64,000 nt of DNA from an uncultured Bacteroidales bacterium. GTDB lineage: Bacteria > Bacteroidota > Bacteroidia > Bacteroidales > Paludibacteraceae. The notes beneath the pieces were generated by a model. That model had not been told where the DNA came from. It made no database searches and worked only from the letters and a program-made list of their open reading frames with translations. Where the stretch lies: contig CAMKPZ010000005.1 in the NCBI GenBank assembly GCA_946414805.1, positions 62,001 through 126,000 of the forward strand, written 5' to 3'. Of this stretch, positions 35,772-45,587 are shown one piece after another (position 1 is the stretch's first letter; each line of letters begins with the position of its first letter). A program made the translations under genes and the position numbers.

Positions 35772-38201
35772 TCACTGCATTTTGAAGGTGCCTCGGCAGC
35801 CCTTTTTTACTATGAATGTGCACTGGCCTGCGAAGGCGTGCATCTTCGGCTCCACGAAACTGTCCAGACAAGTCGGGTCGCCGTTGGCAGCTCCTACAAA
35901 CCCTTCTCCTTCGTAGGTGATCAGATTGCCGGCAAACGGACAGAGGTGACCGTTCTTGTCCACCACTCTAATGGTGTAGTAGAGTAATTCGCTTGGATGC
36001 TCACCCTTATTGGCGCACTCTACTTCCAAATGATCCGGTTCTCCCGCTGTGAATATAATTCTCGCATCTGCCTCCTCGCCGTTCTCTTTGTATGCTACTA
36101 CGCGAATCGTGCCGGGTTCATACGGTATGTCAAACCACATGAGCCTGTATCTCGGCAGGAGTTCGGGGCGGGGCGCAGACCCCCATTCGGGCACTTTGAA
36201 CTTGCCTACTTTCGGCATTTGGCTCACGCCTTTGATCTTCTTTCCTTTGGCGATCTGTTTGGTTTCTTCGGCGGTTGCATGACGCAGTCTGCCGTAACTC
36301 TTGCCGTTTACAAACAACTCCGCTTCCGGATAAGAGGTGTAGCAGAAGACAGGTACTTTGTCGCCCTTCTTCCAGTTCCAGTGGGGCAGCAGATGGAGCG
36401 TCTCGTCCTCTTTGTTCCACTGGCTGCGATAGAGCCAGAAGCGATCCTTGGGCAGCGACGCGAGGTCGATGATTCCGAAATAGGAGCTATGGCTGGGCCA
36501 TGCGTCGGTGTCATAGGGCGAAGGTTCGCCGAGGTAGTCAAAGCCGGTCCAGACGAACTGTCCGAGCGTCCAGTCGTAGTCGTCCTGGAGCTGAAAATCC
36601 TGTTCGGGCAGCCCCGACCATGCACAGTATTCGAGGTCGTAACCGGAAGACTGCTTGTCTGCATACATGGCATCGGGTTGGATCTTCGCCGGCAGTTTAT
36701 ACACGCCTCTGGAAGAAACGGTGGAAGCCGTCTCGGACCCCAAGATCATCTTCTGCGGCAGTTTCTCGTATCCCTCTTCGTATCGGCTGGTTCGGTAGTT
36801 GAATCCGGGGAGTTCCACGGCCGCTCCGAAACCATTATTGACGACATGCATAGCCTGGTCCATACCGTTGGTGACAGGACGGGTAGGGTCGAGCTGGTGG
36901 AAAAGCTCCTGGAGCATGGTCACTATGGAAATGCCGTCCGGCTTGACTTGGTTCCACACCTCATTGCCGCTGGACCACAACATGACGGACGGGTTGCTGC
37001 GGTAATGCTTCACCATGTTGGTGATGTCCCACCGCCACCATTCTTTGAACTCCACATGGTAGTCGTTTTCGGTCTTGCCATAGTTCCACACATCAAAAGG
37101 CTCCACACAAAGCATGATACCCATCCAGTCGCATAAGTCCACCAACTCGGGCGCGGGCATGTTATGACTGGTCCGTATGGCGTTGCATCCCATGTCTTTA
37201 AGCATAGTCAGCTGGTGGCGCAGGGCGTCTTTATGGACTGCAGCGCCGAGCGGACCGAGATCATGGTGCAGGCATACGCCCTTGAATTTATAGGGCTTTC
37301 CGTTCAGCAAAAATCCATGCTCCGGGGTATAGCTGGTCGTACGAATACCAAAATCCGTTTTCACTCTGTCCAATTCCACTTGCTGACCATCAGCGGAGGT
37401 GCGTATGACACGTGTCACCGCGTAATACATATACGGGGTCTCCGGATACCATAGTTTAGGACGGTTAATGCGCACCAGCCCTTTCTGGCCATGGATACTA
37501 CCAATTTTCTCCGTCTTCATATATTGGTAAATATCCGTCACTACGCTGATATCTTTGTAACTTCCGTTGGCTTTGATCTCTTCCACACCGTCCTGCAGCT
37601 CGATGTCGAACGCCACCACCGCCTGCGAATGATCATCCGCCAGGCGCTCCGTGCGAACCCATACTCCGAAAGTGGGAATATGGACGGGATCGGTCTCGAC
37701 CAGATGCACATTGCGGTACAGTCCGGCTCCGGGATACCATCGGCTCTGCTGGGGCTTGTTCTCCAGAAAGACATCGATATCGACGCTATCGGAGGTGATC
37801 AGATCGGGCAGGATATAACAGTCGAAGGTGTTGTAGCCGTAGGGCCAATAGACCATTTCTTCGCCGTTGACATATACATCGGCATGACTCATCGCACCGT
37901 CGAAGACGAGCGTGTAGAACTTCTCTTTATTTACTTTCACGCGCGTGCGATAGTGGCCTTTGCCCATCCAAGGAAGACCTCCACTACGGCCTGTTTTCCA
38001 TGTCGGTTCCTTTTCTCCGTTCTGCACGACAATCACTTCCTGCAGGTCGTTTGCCCGGTCAAAAGGACCGCTGATCGCCCAGTCGTGCGGAACCGTCACT
38101 TCGTGCCACACGGTATCCACCTCCGGCATCTGCGGCGACGGCTCCTGACGGAACTGCCAAGAGGTCAGCAGGGTTGAGATAGCTAATAATATACTAATCA
38201 T
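35772..38201 (-). CDS. GH2 beta-galactosidase-like glycoside hydrolase, exported
   Basis: The 809-residue protein has a short signal peptide and the GH2 layout: an N-terminal sugar-binding domain (KGHYRTRVKV, WYPGAGLYRNVHL), an immunoglobulin-like domain, and a barrel. The acid/base is E414 in WSSGNEVWNQ, and the likely nucleophile is E490 in LGSETAST. C-terminal domains resemble DUF4982 and Big-type modules. With galM and galK in the same operon, beta-galactoside hydrolysis is the simplest role, although GH2 also includes mannosidases and glucuronidases. It overlaps galM by 4 bases. Confidence 0.9.
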   Translation of the reverse strand: MISILLAISTLLTSWQFRQEPSPQMPEVDTVWHEVTVPHDWAISGPFDRANDLQEVIVVQNGEKEPTWKTGRSGGLPWMGKGHYRTRVKVNKEKFYTLVFDGAMSHADVYVNGEEMVYWPYGYNTFDCYILPDLITSDSVDIDVFLENKPQQSRWYPGAGLYRNVHLVETDPVHIPTFGVWVRTERLADDHSQAVVAFDIELQDGVEEIKANGSYKDISVVTDIYQYMKTEKIGSIHGQKGLVRINRPKLWYPETPYMYYAVTRVIRTSADGQQVELDRVKTDFGIRTTSYTPEHGFLLNGKPYKFKGVCLHHDLGPLGAAVHKDALRHQLTMLKDMGCNAIRTSHNMPAPELVDLCDWMGIMLCVEPFDVWNYGKTENDYHVEFKEWWRWDITNMVKHYRSNPSVMLWSSGNEVWNQVKPDGISIVTMLQELFHQLDPTRPVTNGMDQAMHVVNNGFGAAVELPGFNYRTSRYEEGYEKLPQKMILGSETASTVSSRGVYKLPAKIQPDAMYADKQSSGYDLEYCAWSGLPEQDFQLQDDYDWTLGQFVWTGFDYLGEPSPYDTDAWPSHSSYFGIIDLASLPKDRFWLYRSQWNKEDETLHLLPHWNWKKGDKVPVFCYTSYPEAELFVNGKSYGRLRHATAEETKQIAKGKKIKGVSQMPKVGKFKVPEWGSAPRPELLPRYRLMWFDIPYEPGTIRVVAYKENGEEADARIIFTAGEPDHLEVECANKGEHPSELLYYTIRVVDKNGHLCPFAGNLITYEGEGFVGAANGDPTCLDSFVEPKMHAFAGQCTFIVKKGCRGTFKMQ

Positions 38202-39193
38202 AGAAATCTGTATTCGGTTGTTTCATCTAACTTCTCTCCAGGGCGGAGTACGATGTCCGGGAAGCCGGCATGGTTAATGCTGTCCGGCCAGTTCTGCGCC
38301 TCGAGACAGACGGCGTGCTGCTCATCGTAGATCCGTCCGCTCTTGCCTTCGTTTTTCTCCACCCAGTTGCCGGTATATACCTGCAGCCCCTTCATGGTGG
38401 TCCAGCACTCCATGATCCGTCCGTCGGCTTGTAGGGTGGCAGCGTGACGGAGTTCTTTCGGCGCATCGCCGTCGCAGAGGCACCAGTTATTGTCGATGCC
38501 CCGTCCGGGCGCGAAGAAGGGATCGTTGATGCGATCACCGATACGCGTCGGCTGACGGAAATCCATCGGTGTGCCGGTTACGGGGAGTATCTCGCCCGTA
38601 GGACAAGCTGTTTCATCGAAGGGGGTGTAGCGGTCTGCGAAGATCTGCAGCACATGGTCGTCCACTCGTCCGCTGCCTTCGCCCGCGAGGTTGAAATAGC
38701 TGTGGTTGGTCATCGCGATGAGGGTCGGCGCATCTGTCTTCGCCTCATAATGGATGCGGAGGGTGTTGTCTTTGGTAGCCGTATAGGTGACATATATATC
38801 CGCGTTGCCGGGGTAGCCTTCCTCGCCGTCTTTGGCGCGGTAATGCAGGGTGATCTCAAAGGCACTCTGCGCCGTCACCTCCCATATCTTGGCGTTGAAA
38901 CCCTCCACACCGCCGTGCAGGCTGTTGGTGCCGTTATTAATCGGTAGCCGGTATTCCTTGCCGTCAAGGGTAAACCTGCCGTCCTTGATACGGTTCGCCA
39001 CGCGTCCGCAGATGGCATTGAAATAGGTCTCCTTGGTCTGCCATTCCTCCGCAGTGCGGAAGCCAAGAACAATATCCTTGACTTCCCCTGCGCGGTTCGC
39101 TACCAGCAGTTTAGTGATCTTCGCGCCGAGATTGGAAATCTCCGCCTTCAGTCCGCCGCTGCTCTTAATCGTATAGAATTGAATCTGTTTCAC
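38198..39193 (-). CDS. galM: Aldose 1-epimerase (galactose mutarotase)
   Basis: The 331-residue product matches GalM. It has GRVANRIKDGRFTLDGKEY, the catalytic His in MTNHSYFNLAGEG, and the catalytic Glu in VCLEAQNWPDSINH. It interconverts alpha- and beta-galactose before phosphorylation. No signal peptide is present, so it is cytoplasmic. It lies between galK (33-base gap) and the GH2 gene (4-base overlap) in one operon. Confidence 0.94.
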   Translation of the reverse strand: MKQIQFYTIKSSGGLKAEISNLGAKITKLLVANRAGEVKDIVLGFRTAEEWQTKETYFNAICGRVANRIKDGRFTLDGKEYRLPINNGTNSLHGGVEGFNAKIWEVTAQSAFEITLHYRAKDGEEGYPGNADIYVTYTATKDNTLRIHYEAKTDAPTLIAMTNHSYFNLAGEGSGRVDDHVLQIFADRYTPFDETACPTGEILPVTGTPMDFRQPTRIGDRINDPFFAPGRGIDNNWCLCDGDAPKELRHAATLQADGRIMECWTTMKGLQVYTGNWVEKNEGKSGRIYDEQHAVCLEAQNWPDSINHAGFPDIVLRPGEKLDETTEYRFL

Positions 39194-39226
39194 AGAAAAA
39201 ACGAATTAAAGATTACGAATTACCAA

Positions 39227-40408
39227 TTATTCGAGCCGGCTTACTCCGTCTCCGATCTCAGCCACATAGAAATCCGCCTTCAGCCCTGTCTTCTTTTCAT
39301 ATTCGGCACCAACAAAGGCTTTGAATTTCTCAATGGCTTCGTCCTTTACGAGGCTCACCGTGCATCCACCGAAACCGCCACCGGTCATACGGCTGCCGAG
39401 TACACCCTCTACCTGCCAAGCGGCCTCTGCCAGCGCGTCCAACTCAGGACCGGTCACTTCGTAATCGTCGCGCAACGATACATGGCTGGCGGTCATCAGT
39501 TCGCCGAAATAAGCGATCTCGCCTTTCTTGAGCGCCTCAACGGCAGCGCTTGTTCGGGCTACTTCGCCTACCACGTGGCGCGCACGCTTCTTGGCGATCG
39601 GGTCGGTGATAGCGGACTCCACCTCTTTCCAATCCTCTTCGGTCAGTTCGGCGAGGAATTTGATCGGTTTCACCTTGCTGATCTGCTCAACGGCGGTGTG
39701 GCATTGACGCACGCGGTCGTTATAAGCGCCGCTGTCAAGGTGGTGCGGGCTGTGGGTGTTGGTGATGACTACTTTGATGCCCTCTAACTTAACCGGCACA
39801 TGCTCAAACTCCAGCGTGTCGCAGTTGAGATGGATTGCATGATCTTTCTTTCCCTGCGCCGAAGCGAACTGATCCATGATACCGCACATTACACCGGCGT
39901 ACTCATGCTCACATGCCTGACCGATGAGTGCCAGTTCGGTACGGTATTTCTTATCGTCTGCATAACTTACGCCCATCTCTTCGGTGAAAGCGCGGGCAGT
40001 GACCACCTCCATGGCAGCCGAACTGCTCAAACCTGCGCCTGCGGGCACATTGCCGTAATAGAGCAGGTCATAACCACTCTCTAACTTCGCCTCCGGATGA
40101 CGGCGTGCGATGATATCGATGCACCCTAAAGCATAGTTGCACCACGCGCGGTTAGCCTGCGGAGCGATGGCATCGATAGCGATCTCATATACTTCCTGCA
40201 TGTTCATTGAGCGGAAACGCAGCACGCGGTCGTTATTTTTCGCAACCAGCAGCCATGCACCGAAACTCAAAGCACACGGGAATACGCTTCCTCCATTGTA
40301 ATCGGTGTGCTCTCCAATCAGGTTTACTCGCCCGGGGGCAAAAAAGATCTTCTCGGCCTTGTGACCATACGCTTGCTCGAAAGCAATTTTCATTTCTTGT
40401 GTTGTCAT
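39227..40408 (-). CDS. galK: Galactokinase
   Basis: A GHMP kinase of 393 residues. It has the galactokinase signature GRVNLIGEHTDYNGG (about residue 27), the ATP-binding GAGLSSSAAMEV (about 119), CGIMDQFAS, and the C-terminal GSRMTGGGFGGCTV. It phosphorylates galactose at C1 for the Leloir pathway. First gene of the operon behind the promoter at 40457-40488. Confidence 0.97.
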   Translation of the reverse strand: MTTQEMKIAFEQAYGHKAEKIFFAPGRVNLIGEHTDYNGGSVFPCALSFGAWLLVAKNNDRVLRFRSMNMQEVYEIAIDAIAPQANRAWCNYALGCIDIIARRHPEAKLESGYDLLYYGNVPAGAGLSSSAAMEVVTARAFTEEMGVSYADDKKYRTELALIGQACEHEYAGVMCGIMDQFASAQGKKDHAIHLNCDTLEFEHVPVKLEGIKVVITNTHSPHHLDSGAYNDRVRQCHTAVEQISKVKPIKFLAELTEEDWKEVESAITDPIAKKRARHVVGEVARTSAAVEALKKGEIAYFGELMTASHVSLRDDYEVTGPELDALAEAAWQVEGVLGSRMTGGGFGGCTVSLVKDEAIEKFKAFVGAEYEKKTGLKADFYVAEIGDGVSRLE

Positions 40409-40456
40409 TGTACTAAATATATTTAATTGTAATCAATAATTGACCAAATGCGAACG

Positions 40457-40488
40457 CAAAGGTACAAAAAAAAACGCAGATACACAAG
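40457..40488 (-). promoter_or_regulatory. Promoter of the galK-galM-GH2 operon
   Basis: Minus strand: -33 CTTG (40488-40485), 20-base spacer with a T-tract, -7 TACCTTTG (40464-40457). Confidence 0.8.
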
Positions 40489-40525
40489 TAAAAAGATATT
40501 TTATGTTGTAAAACATACGATTTTT

Positions 40526-40557
40526 ATTGCTTGTGTCGAAAAAAAAGCGTACCTTTG
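40526..40557 (+). promoter_or_regulatory. Promoter for the membrane protein at 40606
   Basis: -33 ATTG (40526-40529), spacer of 20 with an A-tract, -7 TACCTTTG (40550-40557). It shows that an apparent start at 40531 is upstream of transcription, so ATG 40606 is used. It is divergent from the galK promoter. Confidence 0.78.
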
Positions 40558-40605
40558 CACCAAATTACAAAATTGGATAAAATTAACCTTAAAATAAATA
40601 GTGCT

Positions 40606-41355
40606 ATGGATAACTTGGAATTTTTGCTTTATGTAGTCTTATTCGTCCTGATTGGACTAATGCTCGTTTCCTTCTTCTTGGTATGGCAGTGGTTCGATGC
40701 GCGTGAGCGACTGAAAGTGGTGCGCGAGGTGACTCGGGAGCAGACGATTCATGCCATCAGACATTCGCATAACCGGTGCCGTATACTGCTTTGCTGCGGT
40801 CTGGTGCTGGCGGTAGCTTATATTTTCATCCCTCTGACCCTCAAGCAGTATTACAGCACGCTCGTTTATCCGGGTGTAGTGATCGTGGCGGATACGCTGA
40901 TCCTCATCGGTCTGCGCTTGAAAGCGAAAGAGTATATCGCTTCGGTAGACGAGTATGTAAATGCGAATGAAGAACATGTGCGCGAGGCGGCTGCGGAGCG
41001 TGCACGCGTACGTGAGCAATGGAGAGCGGAGGCCCAAGTGCTTAATCCGCAGGCGGAGGCGCAGATCAAGGAGGCACTGGGAGACAATTATGAGACTTGG
41101 TATCAGCATGATATTCTCACCGGCCGGAACATCCTTGCCAACTTAGAGACCGGTGTTTTGTATGCCCAAGGCATCATTGTCCCCTTCTCGGAGATCATGG
41201 AGGTTCGTCAGGGTCGCAAGGATCTCAAACTCGTTACTTCCAACAGTATGCATCCCTTTGTGACACTTGATTTCGGCGCGCTGCCGATCAATCCGGAGAC
41301 AGGTAATGCCTACAAGGACGAGATCGCTGCTGCACTCGAAAAACTCATTGCATAA
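40606..41355 (+). CDS. Uncharacterised membrane protein with soluble C-terminal domain
   Basis: The 249-residue product has one N-terminal span (LLYVVLFVLIGLMLVSFFLVW), two further spans near residues 59-105, a charged helical stretch rich in Glu/Arg (EEHVREAAAERARVREQWRA) and a C-terminal domain with alternating strands. I do not recognise the family. It is transcribed alone from the promoter at 40526-40557, and the next gene has its own promoter. Confidence 0.7.
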   Translation: MDNLEFLLYVVLFVLIGLMLVSFFLVWQWFDARERLKVVREVTREQTIHAIRHSHNRCRILLCCGLVLAVAYIFIPLTLKQYYSTLVYPGVVIVADTLILIGLRLKAKEYIASVDEYVNANEEHVREAAAERARVREQWRAEAQVLNPQAEAQIKEALGDNYETWYQHDILTGRNILANLETGVLYAQGIIVPFSEIMEVRQGRKDLKLVTSNSMHPFVTLDFGALPINPETGNAYKDEIAAALEKLIA

Positions 41356-41395
41356 CACCACAGCAATTCAGTTATCGGCAATTTTTTCGTTTTTT

Positions 41396-41427
41396 CTTGC
41401 GTAATTGAAAAAAAAGCAGTATCTTTG
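41396..41427 (+). promoter_or_regulatory. Promoter for the DUF456 gene and downstream operon
   Basis: -33 CTTG (41396-41399), 20-base A-tract spacer, -7 TATCTTTG (41420-41427). The start codon follows 19 bases later. Confidence 0.82.
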
Positions 41428-41446
41428 CAGCGAAATTTAACGCAGT

Positions 41447-41920
41447 ATGGATATCGCATTATTGGTTATCGCCGGCGTTCTGATGATCATAGGAATCATC
41501 GGTTGTATTGTGCCGGGGCTTCCCGGAGTGCCTATTTCCTATATCGGAATGCTGGTGGCGCAAGGGTCTTCGTATGTTGATTTTCCCTGGTGGACATTGA
41601 CGATCTGGGCGATCGTAACAATCGTAGTGTCGATTTTGGACTATGTTGTTCCTGCGTGGGGTACCAAGCGTTACGGAGGTACCAAATATGGCATGTGGGG
41701 CAGTACTATCGGTGTGTTCGTGGGACTGTTTATCGGTCCGTGGGGTATTTTCATCGGTCCGTTTGTGGGGGCAATTATCGGCGAATTGATCGGAGGCAAA
41801 GAAGGCATAGAGGTGCTGAAAGCCGGATGGGGTAGTTTTCTTGGTCTCATGTGCGGAATGCTGCTCAAGATCATCTGTAGCGTGTGGATGCTCGTGCTGC
41901 TGATTATTGCTATTTTCTAA
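41447..41920 (+). CDS. DUF456 family membrane protein
   Basis: The 157-residue protein is nearly all membrane-embedded. It has the glycine-rich features of DUF456: GCIVPGLPGVPISYIGML near the start, then VPAWGTKRYGGTKYGMWGST, and IIGELIGG. Its function is not known. It stands 3 bases before a sugar-phosphate transferase gene, in an operon that ends with holA, and may belong to the cell-envelope part of that operon. Confidence 0.85.
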   Translation: MDIALLVIAGVLMIIGIIGCIVPGLPGVPISYIGMLVAQGSSYVDFPWWTLTIWAIVTIVVSILDYVVPAWGTKRYGGTKYGMWGSTIGVFVGLFIGPWGIFIGPFVGAIIGELIGGKEGIEVLKAGWGSFLGLMCGMLLKIICSVWMLVLLIIAIF

Positions 41921-41923
41921 ATT

Positions 41924-43438
41924 ATGCTTCGAGAAGGTTGGAAAAGACGTATATTGATTGATTTCGCTATCTGGGCGATAGCGGCAGCGATGTGCTTGGT
42001 CTGGCGCGTAGTGGCGTCCAAAAGCGGCGTGGGTGTCTATTGGGGGCTCTTCGGCATATTGGCGGTACTCTGGGTGCTGATCGGATGGGCGCTGCAGCTC
42101 TATCGGTCTTATAAAGACACCTGGTTTTGGCAGTCGTTGCTGTCGCTGGTAGCGGACGCAGGAATACTGATCGGTTTATGCTGGTGGATCCTGCCGCTCT
42201 TGCCATGGGGTTTGTCTCCCCGCGTGGCGCAATGGACGATCCTTCTGGTCGGCGCGATAGAGACGGTAGTCGTCGTGCTGGAGCATTACTGGAAATACGC
42301 TACTAACATGACGGTTCCGGCGATGCAGATCGAGCAGCGGACGGATGCGCATGTGACGCGTAAACAAGGGGATCGTTCGGCTAAATCGCTGGAGTCGGTT
42401 CGCCAGTCCGTGCTCTCTGTGACCACCGAGGAGGACTATCAGATGCTGCTGGAGAAAGCCCATCTGGACAAGACGCTCACCAAGGCTGTGTGCGACCGTA
42501 ACCGCTTTGCCTTCCTCCAGATTCCCGATTACCAGTATGATACGCTGGTTGATCTCACCCTCCTCAATGACGCAAAAGGAATCAACCGCCGGTTCTGTAT
42601 CGTGAACCAGAAGCTGCCGGACGAGGGCAAGTATGTATGCTGCTACCGGCCGCAGGAATATATCAAGTCGAAGATATTAGCGAAATATCCTCCGGTACTC
42701 AACTGGATCGTCTATAGTCTATATTTCTTCCAGAAACGTGTGGTGCCGCGGTTGCTGCTCACAAGCCGGCTCTATTATGATGTCACGAAGGGGCGCAAGC
42801 GCATGCTGAGCAAGACAGAGGTGCTCGGACGACTCTACTACTGCGGATTCCAGGTCGACGAGATTGTACCGATGGGGCATATCGAGTATGTCTATGCCCA
42901 TCGCCATTCGCAGCCGTATCCTCAGGAGCAGTTCAAGGTATACGGACCGCTGATCAAGCTGCCGAGGGTTTGCAAGAACAAGGAGATCCGCTATTTCTAC
43001 AAGATGCGGACGATGCATCCGTATGCCGAGTATATTCAGCAATATGTCTTCGATTCCCGCGGAGGAATGGATATCGCCGATAAATCGAATGATGACTGGC
43101 GTATCACCTCTTGGGGCAGGTTTATGCGCAAGTATTGGTTGGACGAACTGCCGATGCTTATCAACTGGCTCAAACGCGATGTGAAATTGGTAGGGGTGCG
43201 TCCGTTGAGCCGAACGATGTTCGACACCTATCCGGAGTGGCTGCAGGAGAAACGGACAAAGACCAAACCGGGACTTATCCCGCCGTTCTATATCGATCAT
43301 CCCAAGACCTTCGAAGAACTCTTCGCCAGCGAGGACACCTATCTCACGGAGTACCTTGCGCATCCGTTCCGCACGGATGTGAAGTATTTCTTCCTCACTA
43401 TGCGTTCGATATTAACCCGTAAAACTCACAGCGCATGA
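41924..43438 (+). CDS. Membrane sugar-phosphate transferase (polyprenyl-phosphate glycosyl-1-phosphate transferase-like)
   Basis: The 504-residue product has four N-terminal spans (to about residue 125), then a long middle region without a known motif. The C-terminal segment matches bacterial sugar transferases: KMRTMHPYAEY, SWGRFMRKYWLDELPMLIN with the catalytic Asp-Glu pair at 407-408, and VKLVGVRPLSR. The usual entry helix and FKQERVG motif of the family are not recognisable, so this is a divergent branch. It may load a sugar phosphate onto undecaprenyl phosphate for capsule or exopolysaccharide. It overlaps the next gene by 4 bases. Confidence 0.8.
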   Translation: MLREGWKRRILIDFAIWAIAAAMCLVWRVVASKSGVGVYWGLFGILAVLWVLIGWALQLYRSYKDTWFWQSLLSLVADAGILIGLCWWILPLLPWGLSPRVAQWTILLVGAIETVVVVLEHYWKYATNMTVPAMQIEQRTDAHVTRKQGDRSAKSLESVRQSVLSVTTEEDYQMLLEKAHLDKTLTKAVCDRNRFAFLQIPDYQYDTLVDLTLLNDAKGINRRFCIVNQKLPDEGKYVCCYRPQEYIKSKILAKYPPVLNWIVYSLYFFQKRVVPRLLLTSRLYYDVTKGRKRMLSKTEVLGRLYYCGFQVDEIVPMGHIEYVYAHRHSQPYPQEQFKVYGPLIKLPRVCKNKEIRYFYKMRTMHPYAEYIQQYVFDSRGGMDIADKSNDDWRITSWGRFMRKYWLDELPMLINWLKRDVKLVGVRPLSRTMFDTYPEWLQEKRTKTKPGLIPPFYIDHPKTFEELFASEDTYLTEYLAHPFRTDVKYFFLTMRSILTRKTHSA

Positions 43439-44556
43439 TTAAAAAAGAGAATTTCTATACAAGTGTTATCCGTGCGGCGCTCTGGGGGCAGAAGCTTCCT
43501 GAGACGACTGTCCGCGAGGCCGATTGGGAGAGATATATCCCTCTCTGGGCTGCGCAGGGCGTAGGTCCGTTGGTGTTCCCGATGCTGTTTGCGCATAACG
43601 AGATAGCGGAGGCCTTCACGCCCGCGCTACGTATGCAGATGAAGATGATCTGTGCGCAGACGATCCAGCAGCATACGCGTCTCCACTATACGCTGGAGCA
43701 AGCCTGGCAGGCACTGACGAAAGCCAGCATCCGGCCGGTGTTGATCAAAGGGGCCGGTCTGGCGGCGCTATATCCCGATTCGACTTATCGGGCATGGGGA
43801 GACATCGATCTGTTTGTCGGCAAGGACCAGTATCACCCTGCTTGTGCAGTGATGCGGGACACTTTTCCTACGGCGCTGAAGTTCGACGAAGAACTGGATC
43901 ATTATAAGCATTATAACCTCATCGCAGACGGGATCTCGATAGAGGTTCACCGTGTGAGTGTAGCGTTGAGCCATCCGCGTGACGAGCGGCGCTATCAGGC
44001 AATGGAGAAAGCTGGAATGAGCCAATGCAAACGATTGGATCTCAAGGGGCTGGAGGTGAATGTACCCGAGCCGACTTTCAATGCCCTTTTTGTCTTCCTG
44101 CATAGTTGGGAGCACGTGCTTTCTGCGGGGGCTAACATCCGTCAGTTATGCGATCTGGCATTGCTGCTGCACCATTATAACGGTCAGATAGACCGCACCC
44201 GTCTGGCGAAGGATCTGCGTGCGTTACGGCTCTTGGAACCATGGCGGATATATATGTATCTCCTCGTCCATGAGTTAGGTCTGCCCGAATCGGAAGCGCC
44301 TCTCTATACCCCTATGGTTGCCAAACAGGCGGAGCTCCTGCTGACGGATATGTTAGAGGGACATCTCATCGCTCCGAAGTCGCAGACGCCTGCGCCTCAT
44401 AACCGGTTTGCACGCAAACTGCACACGATGCGCGAACGGATGGCGAATGCCCGCCGTATCGGAGCATACAGCCCTGCATACGCACGCCATATGCGCGCAA
44501 GCATTATCCATAGCGGACTCAAACGACTATTTGCCAAAGACAGGCATTGGGAGTAA
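43435..44556 (+). CDS. Nucleotidyltransferase-family protein (NTP_transf_5-like)
   Basis: The 373-residue protein carries VLIKGAGLAALYPDSTYRAW followed by GDIDLFVG near residues 102-128. This is the pattern of uncharacterised nucleotidyltransferases often found in polysaccharide clusters (PF14907). The GDID acidic pair would bind metal. No membrane span. It overlaps both neighbours (4 bases with the sugar transferase, 1 base with holA), so translation is probably coupled. Role in glycan assembly is inferred from context. Confidence 0.8.
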   Translation: MIKKENFYTSVIRAALWGQKLPETTVREADWERYIPLWAAQGVGPLVFPMLFAHNEIAEAFTPALRMQMKMICAQTIQQHTRLHYTLEQAWQALTKASIRPVLIKGAGLAALYPDSTYRAWGDIDLFVGKDQYHPACAVMRDTFPTALKFDEELDHYKHYNLIADGISIEVHRVSVALSHPRDERRYQAMEKAGMSQCKRLDLKGLEVNVPEPTFNALFVFLHSWEHVLSAGANIRQLCDLALLLHHYNGQIDRTRLAKDLRALRLLEPWRIYMYLLVHELGLPESEAPLYTPMVAKQAELLLTDMLEGHLIAPKSQTPAPHNRFARKLHTMRERMANARRIGAYSPAYARHMRASIIHSGLKRLFAKDRHWE

Positions 44557-45587
44557 TGGTAAGAAAATACGAAGATATCATGCGTGCTTTGCGCGCGGGC
44601 AAGTACGAGCCGGTCTACGTGCTCTGCGGAGAAGAACCCTATTACATAGATTCCGTCTATGAGTTCATTGCTACGCACGCTTTGGATGAGATGGCACGTG
44701 AGTTTGACCAGCAGGTGGTGTATGGCCGCGATCTGCAGGGAGGTGATATCGCGCCTGTCATCGGGGCGGCACGGGGTTTCGCGATGATGGGTGGACGGAA
44801 GGTTGTCATCGTCCGCGAAGCGCAGGCGGTCAAACGGTGGGAGGCACTTGACGCGTATGTGGATAATCTCATGCCCCAGACCGTCCTCGTCATCTGCTAT
44901 AACGGCAAACCAGACAAACGGCAAGGGATCTGGAAGAAGGTTGCCGATCATGCGCAGGTAGCATGGCTGCAATCCGATAAACTGCGGGACTACGAGGTGG
45001 AGCGGTGGATCACTGCATATATCACGGAGTACAACCAATCGGGTGCCGATCTTTCCATCGATCCGCGTGTGGCACCATTGCTGGCGGATCATATCGGTAC
45101 CGATCTGACGGCTATCGTAGGCGCTTTGCGCAAATTGATTGACGGTCGTCCGGAGGGTGTGAAAACGATCGATGTGGCGCTGGTGGAACGGAATATAGGT
45201 ATCTCCAAGGACTATAACAGTATTGAGATGCAATCGGCACTGATACGCGGCGATGTGGTGAAAGCCAACCGCATTGCGCAGTATTTCGCCGGCAGCAAGG
45301 ATCATCCGATGATCCGCGAACTGGCGCCGATCTTCTCTTTCTTCTCCAATCTGCTGATGTATCATTATCTGCCGGATAAGAGTCAGGGCAATGTGGCGAA
45401 AGAGTTAGGCATCAATCCGTATTTCGTGCGGGACTATGCTGCGGCGGCAAAGCGGTATCCGGCGGGGAAAGTGTTCCTGATCATCGGTTATCTGCGGGAC
45501 ACGGACGCACGGCTCAAGGGTATCAATAATCCGTCGGCTAAAGACGCTGATCTGTGGAAAGAGCTGATCTATAAAATAATGCATTAG
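44556..45587 (+). CDS. holA: DNA polymerase III subunit delta
   Basis: A 343-residue HolA-like clamp-loader subunit: YEPVYVLCGEEPYYIDSVYEF, VVIVREAQAVKRWEALDAYV, LSIDPRVAPLLADHIGTDLTAI and C-terminal collar helices (GINPYFVRDYAAAAKRYPAG). It opens the beta clamp as part of the DNA polymerase III clamp loader. The TAATG junction with the preceding gene supports the ATG at 44556 over a TTG nine bases earlier. The stop codon is inside the terminator stem. Confidence 0.9.
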   Translation: MVRKYEDIMRALRAGKYEPVYVLCGEEPYYIDSVYEFIATHALDEMAREFDQQVVYGRDLQGGDIAPVIGAARGFAMMGGRKVVIVREAQAVKRWEALDAYVDNLMPQTVLVICYNGKPDKRQGIWKKVADHAQVAWLQSDKLRDYEVERWITAYITEYNQSGADLSIDPRVAPLLADHIGTDLTAIVGALRKLIDGRPEGVKTIDVALVERNIGISKDYNSIEMQSALIRGDVVKANRIAQYFAGSKDHPMIRELAPIFSFFSNLLMYHYLPDKSQGNVAKELGINPYFVRDYAAAAKRYPAGKVFLIIGYLRDTDARLKGINNPSAKDADLWKELIYKIMH

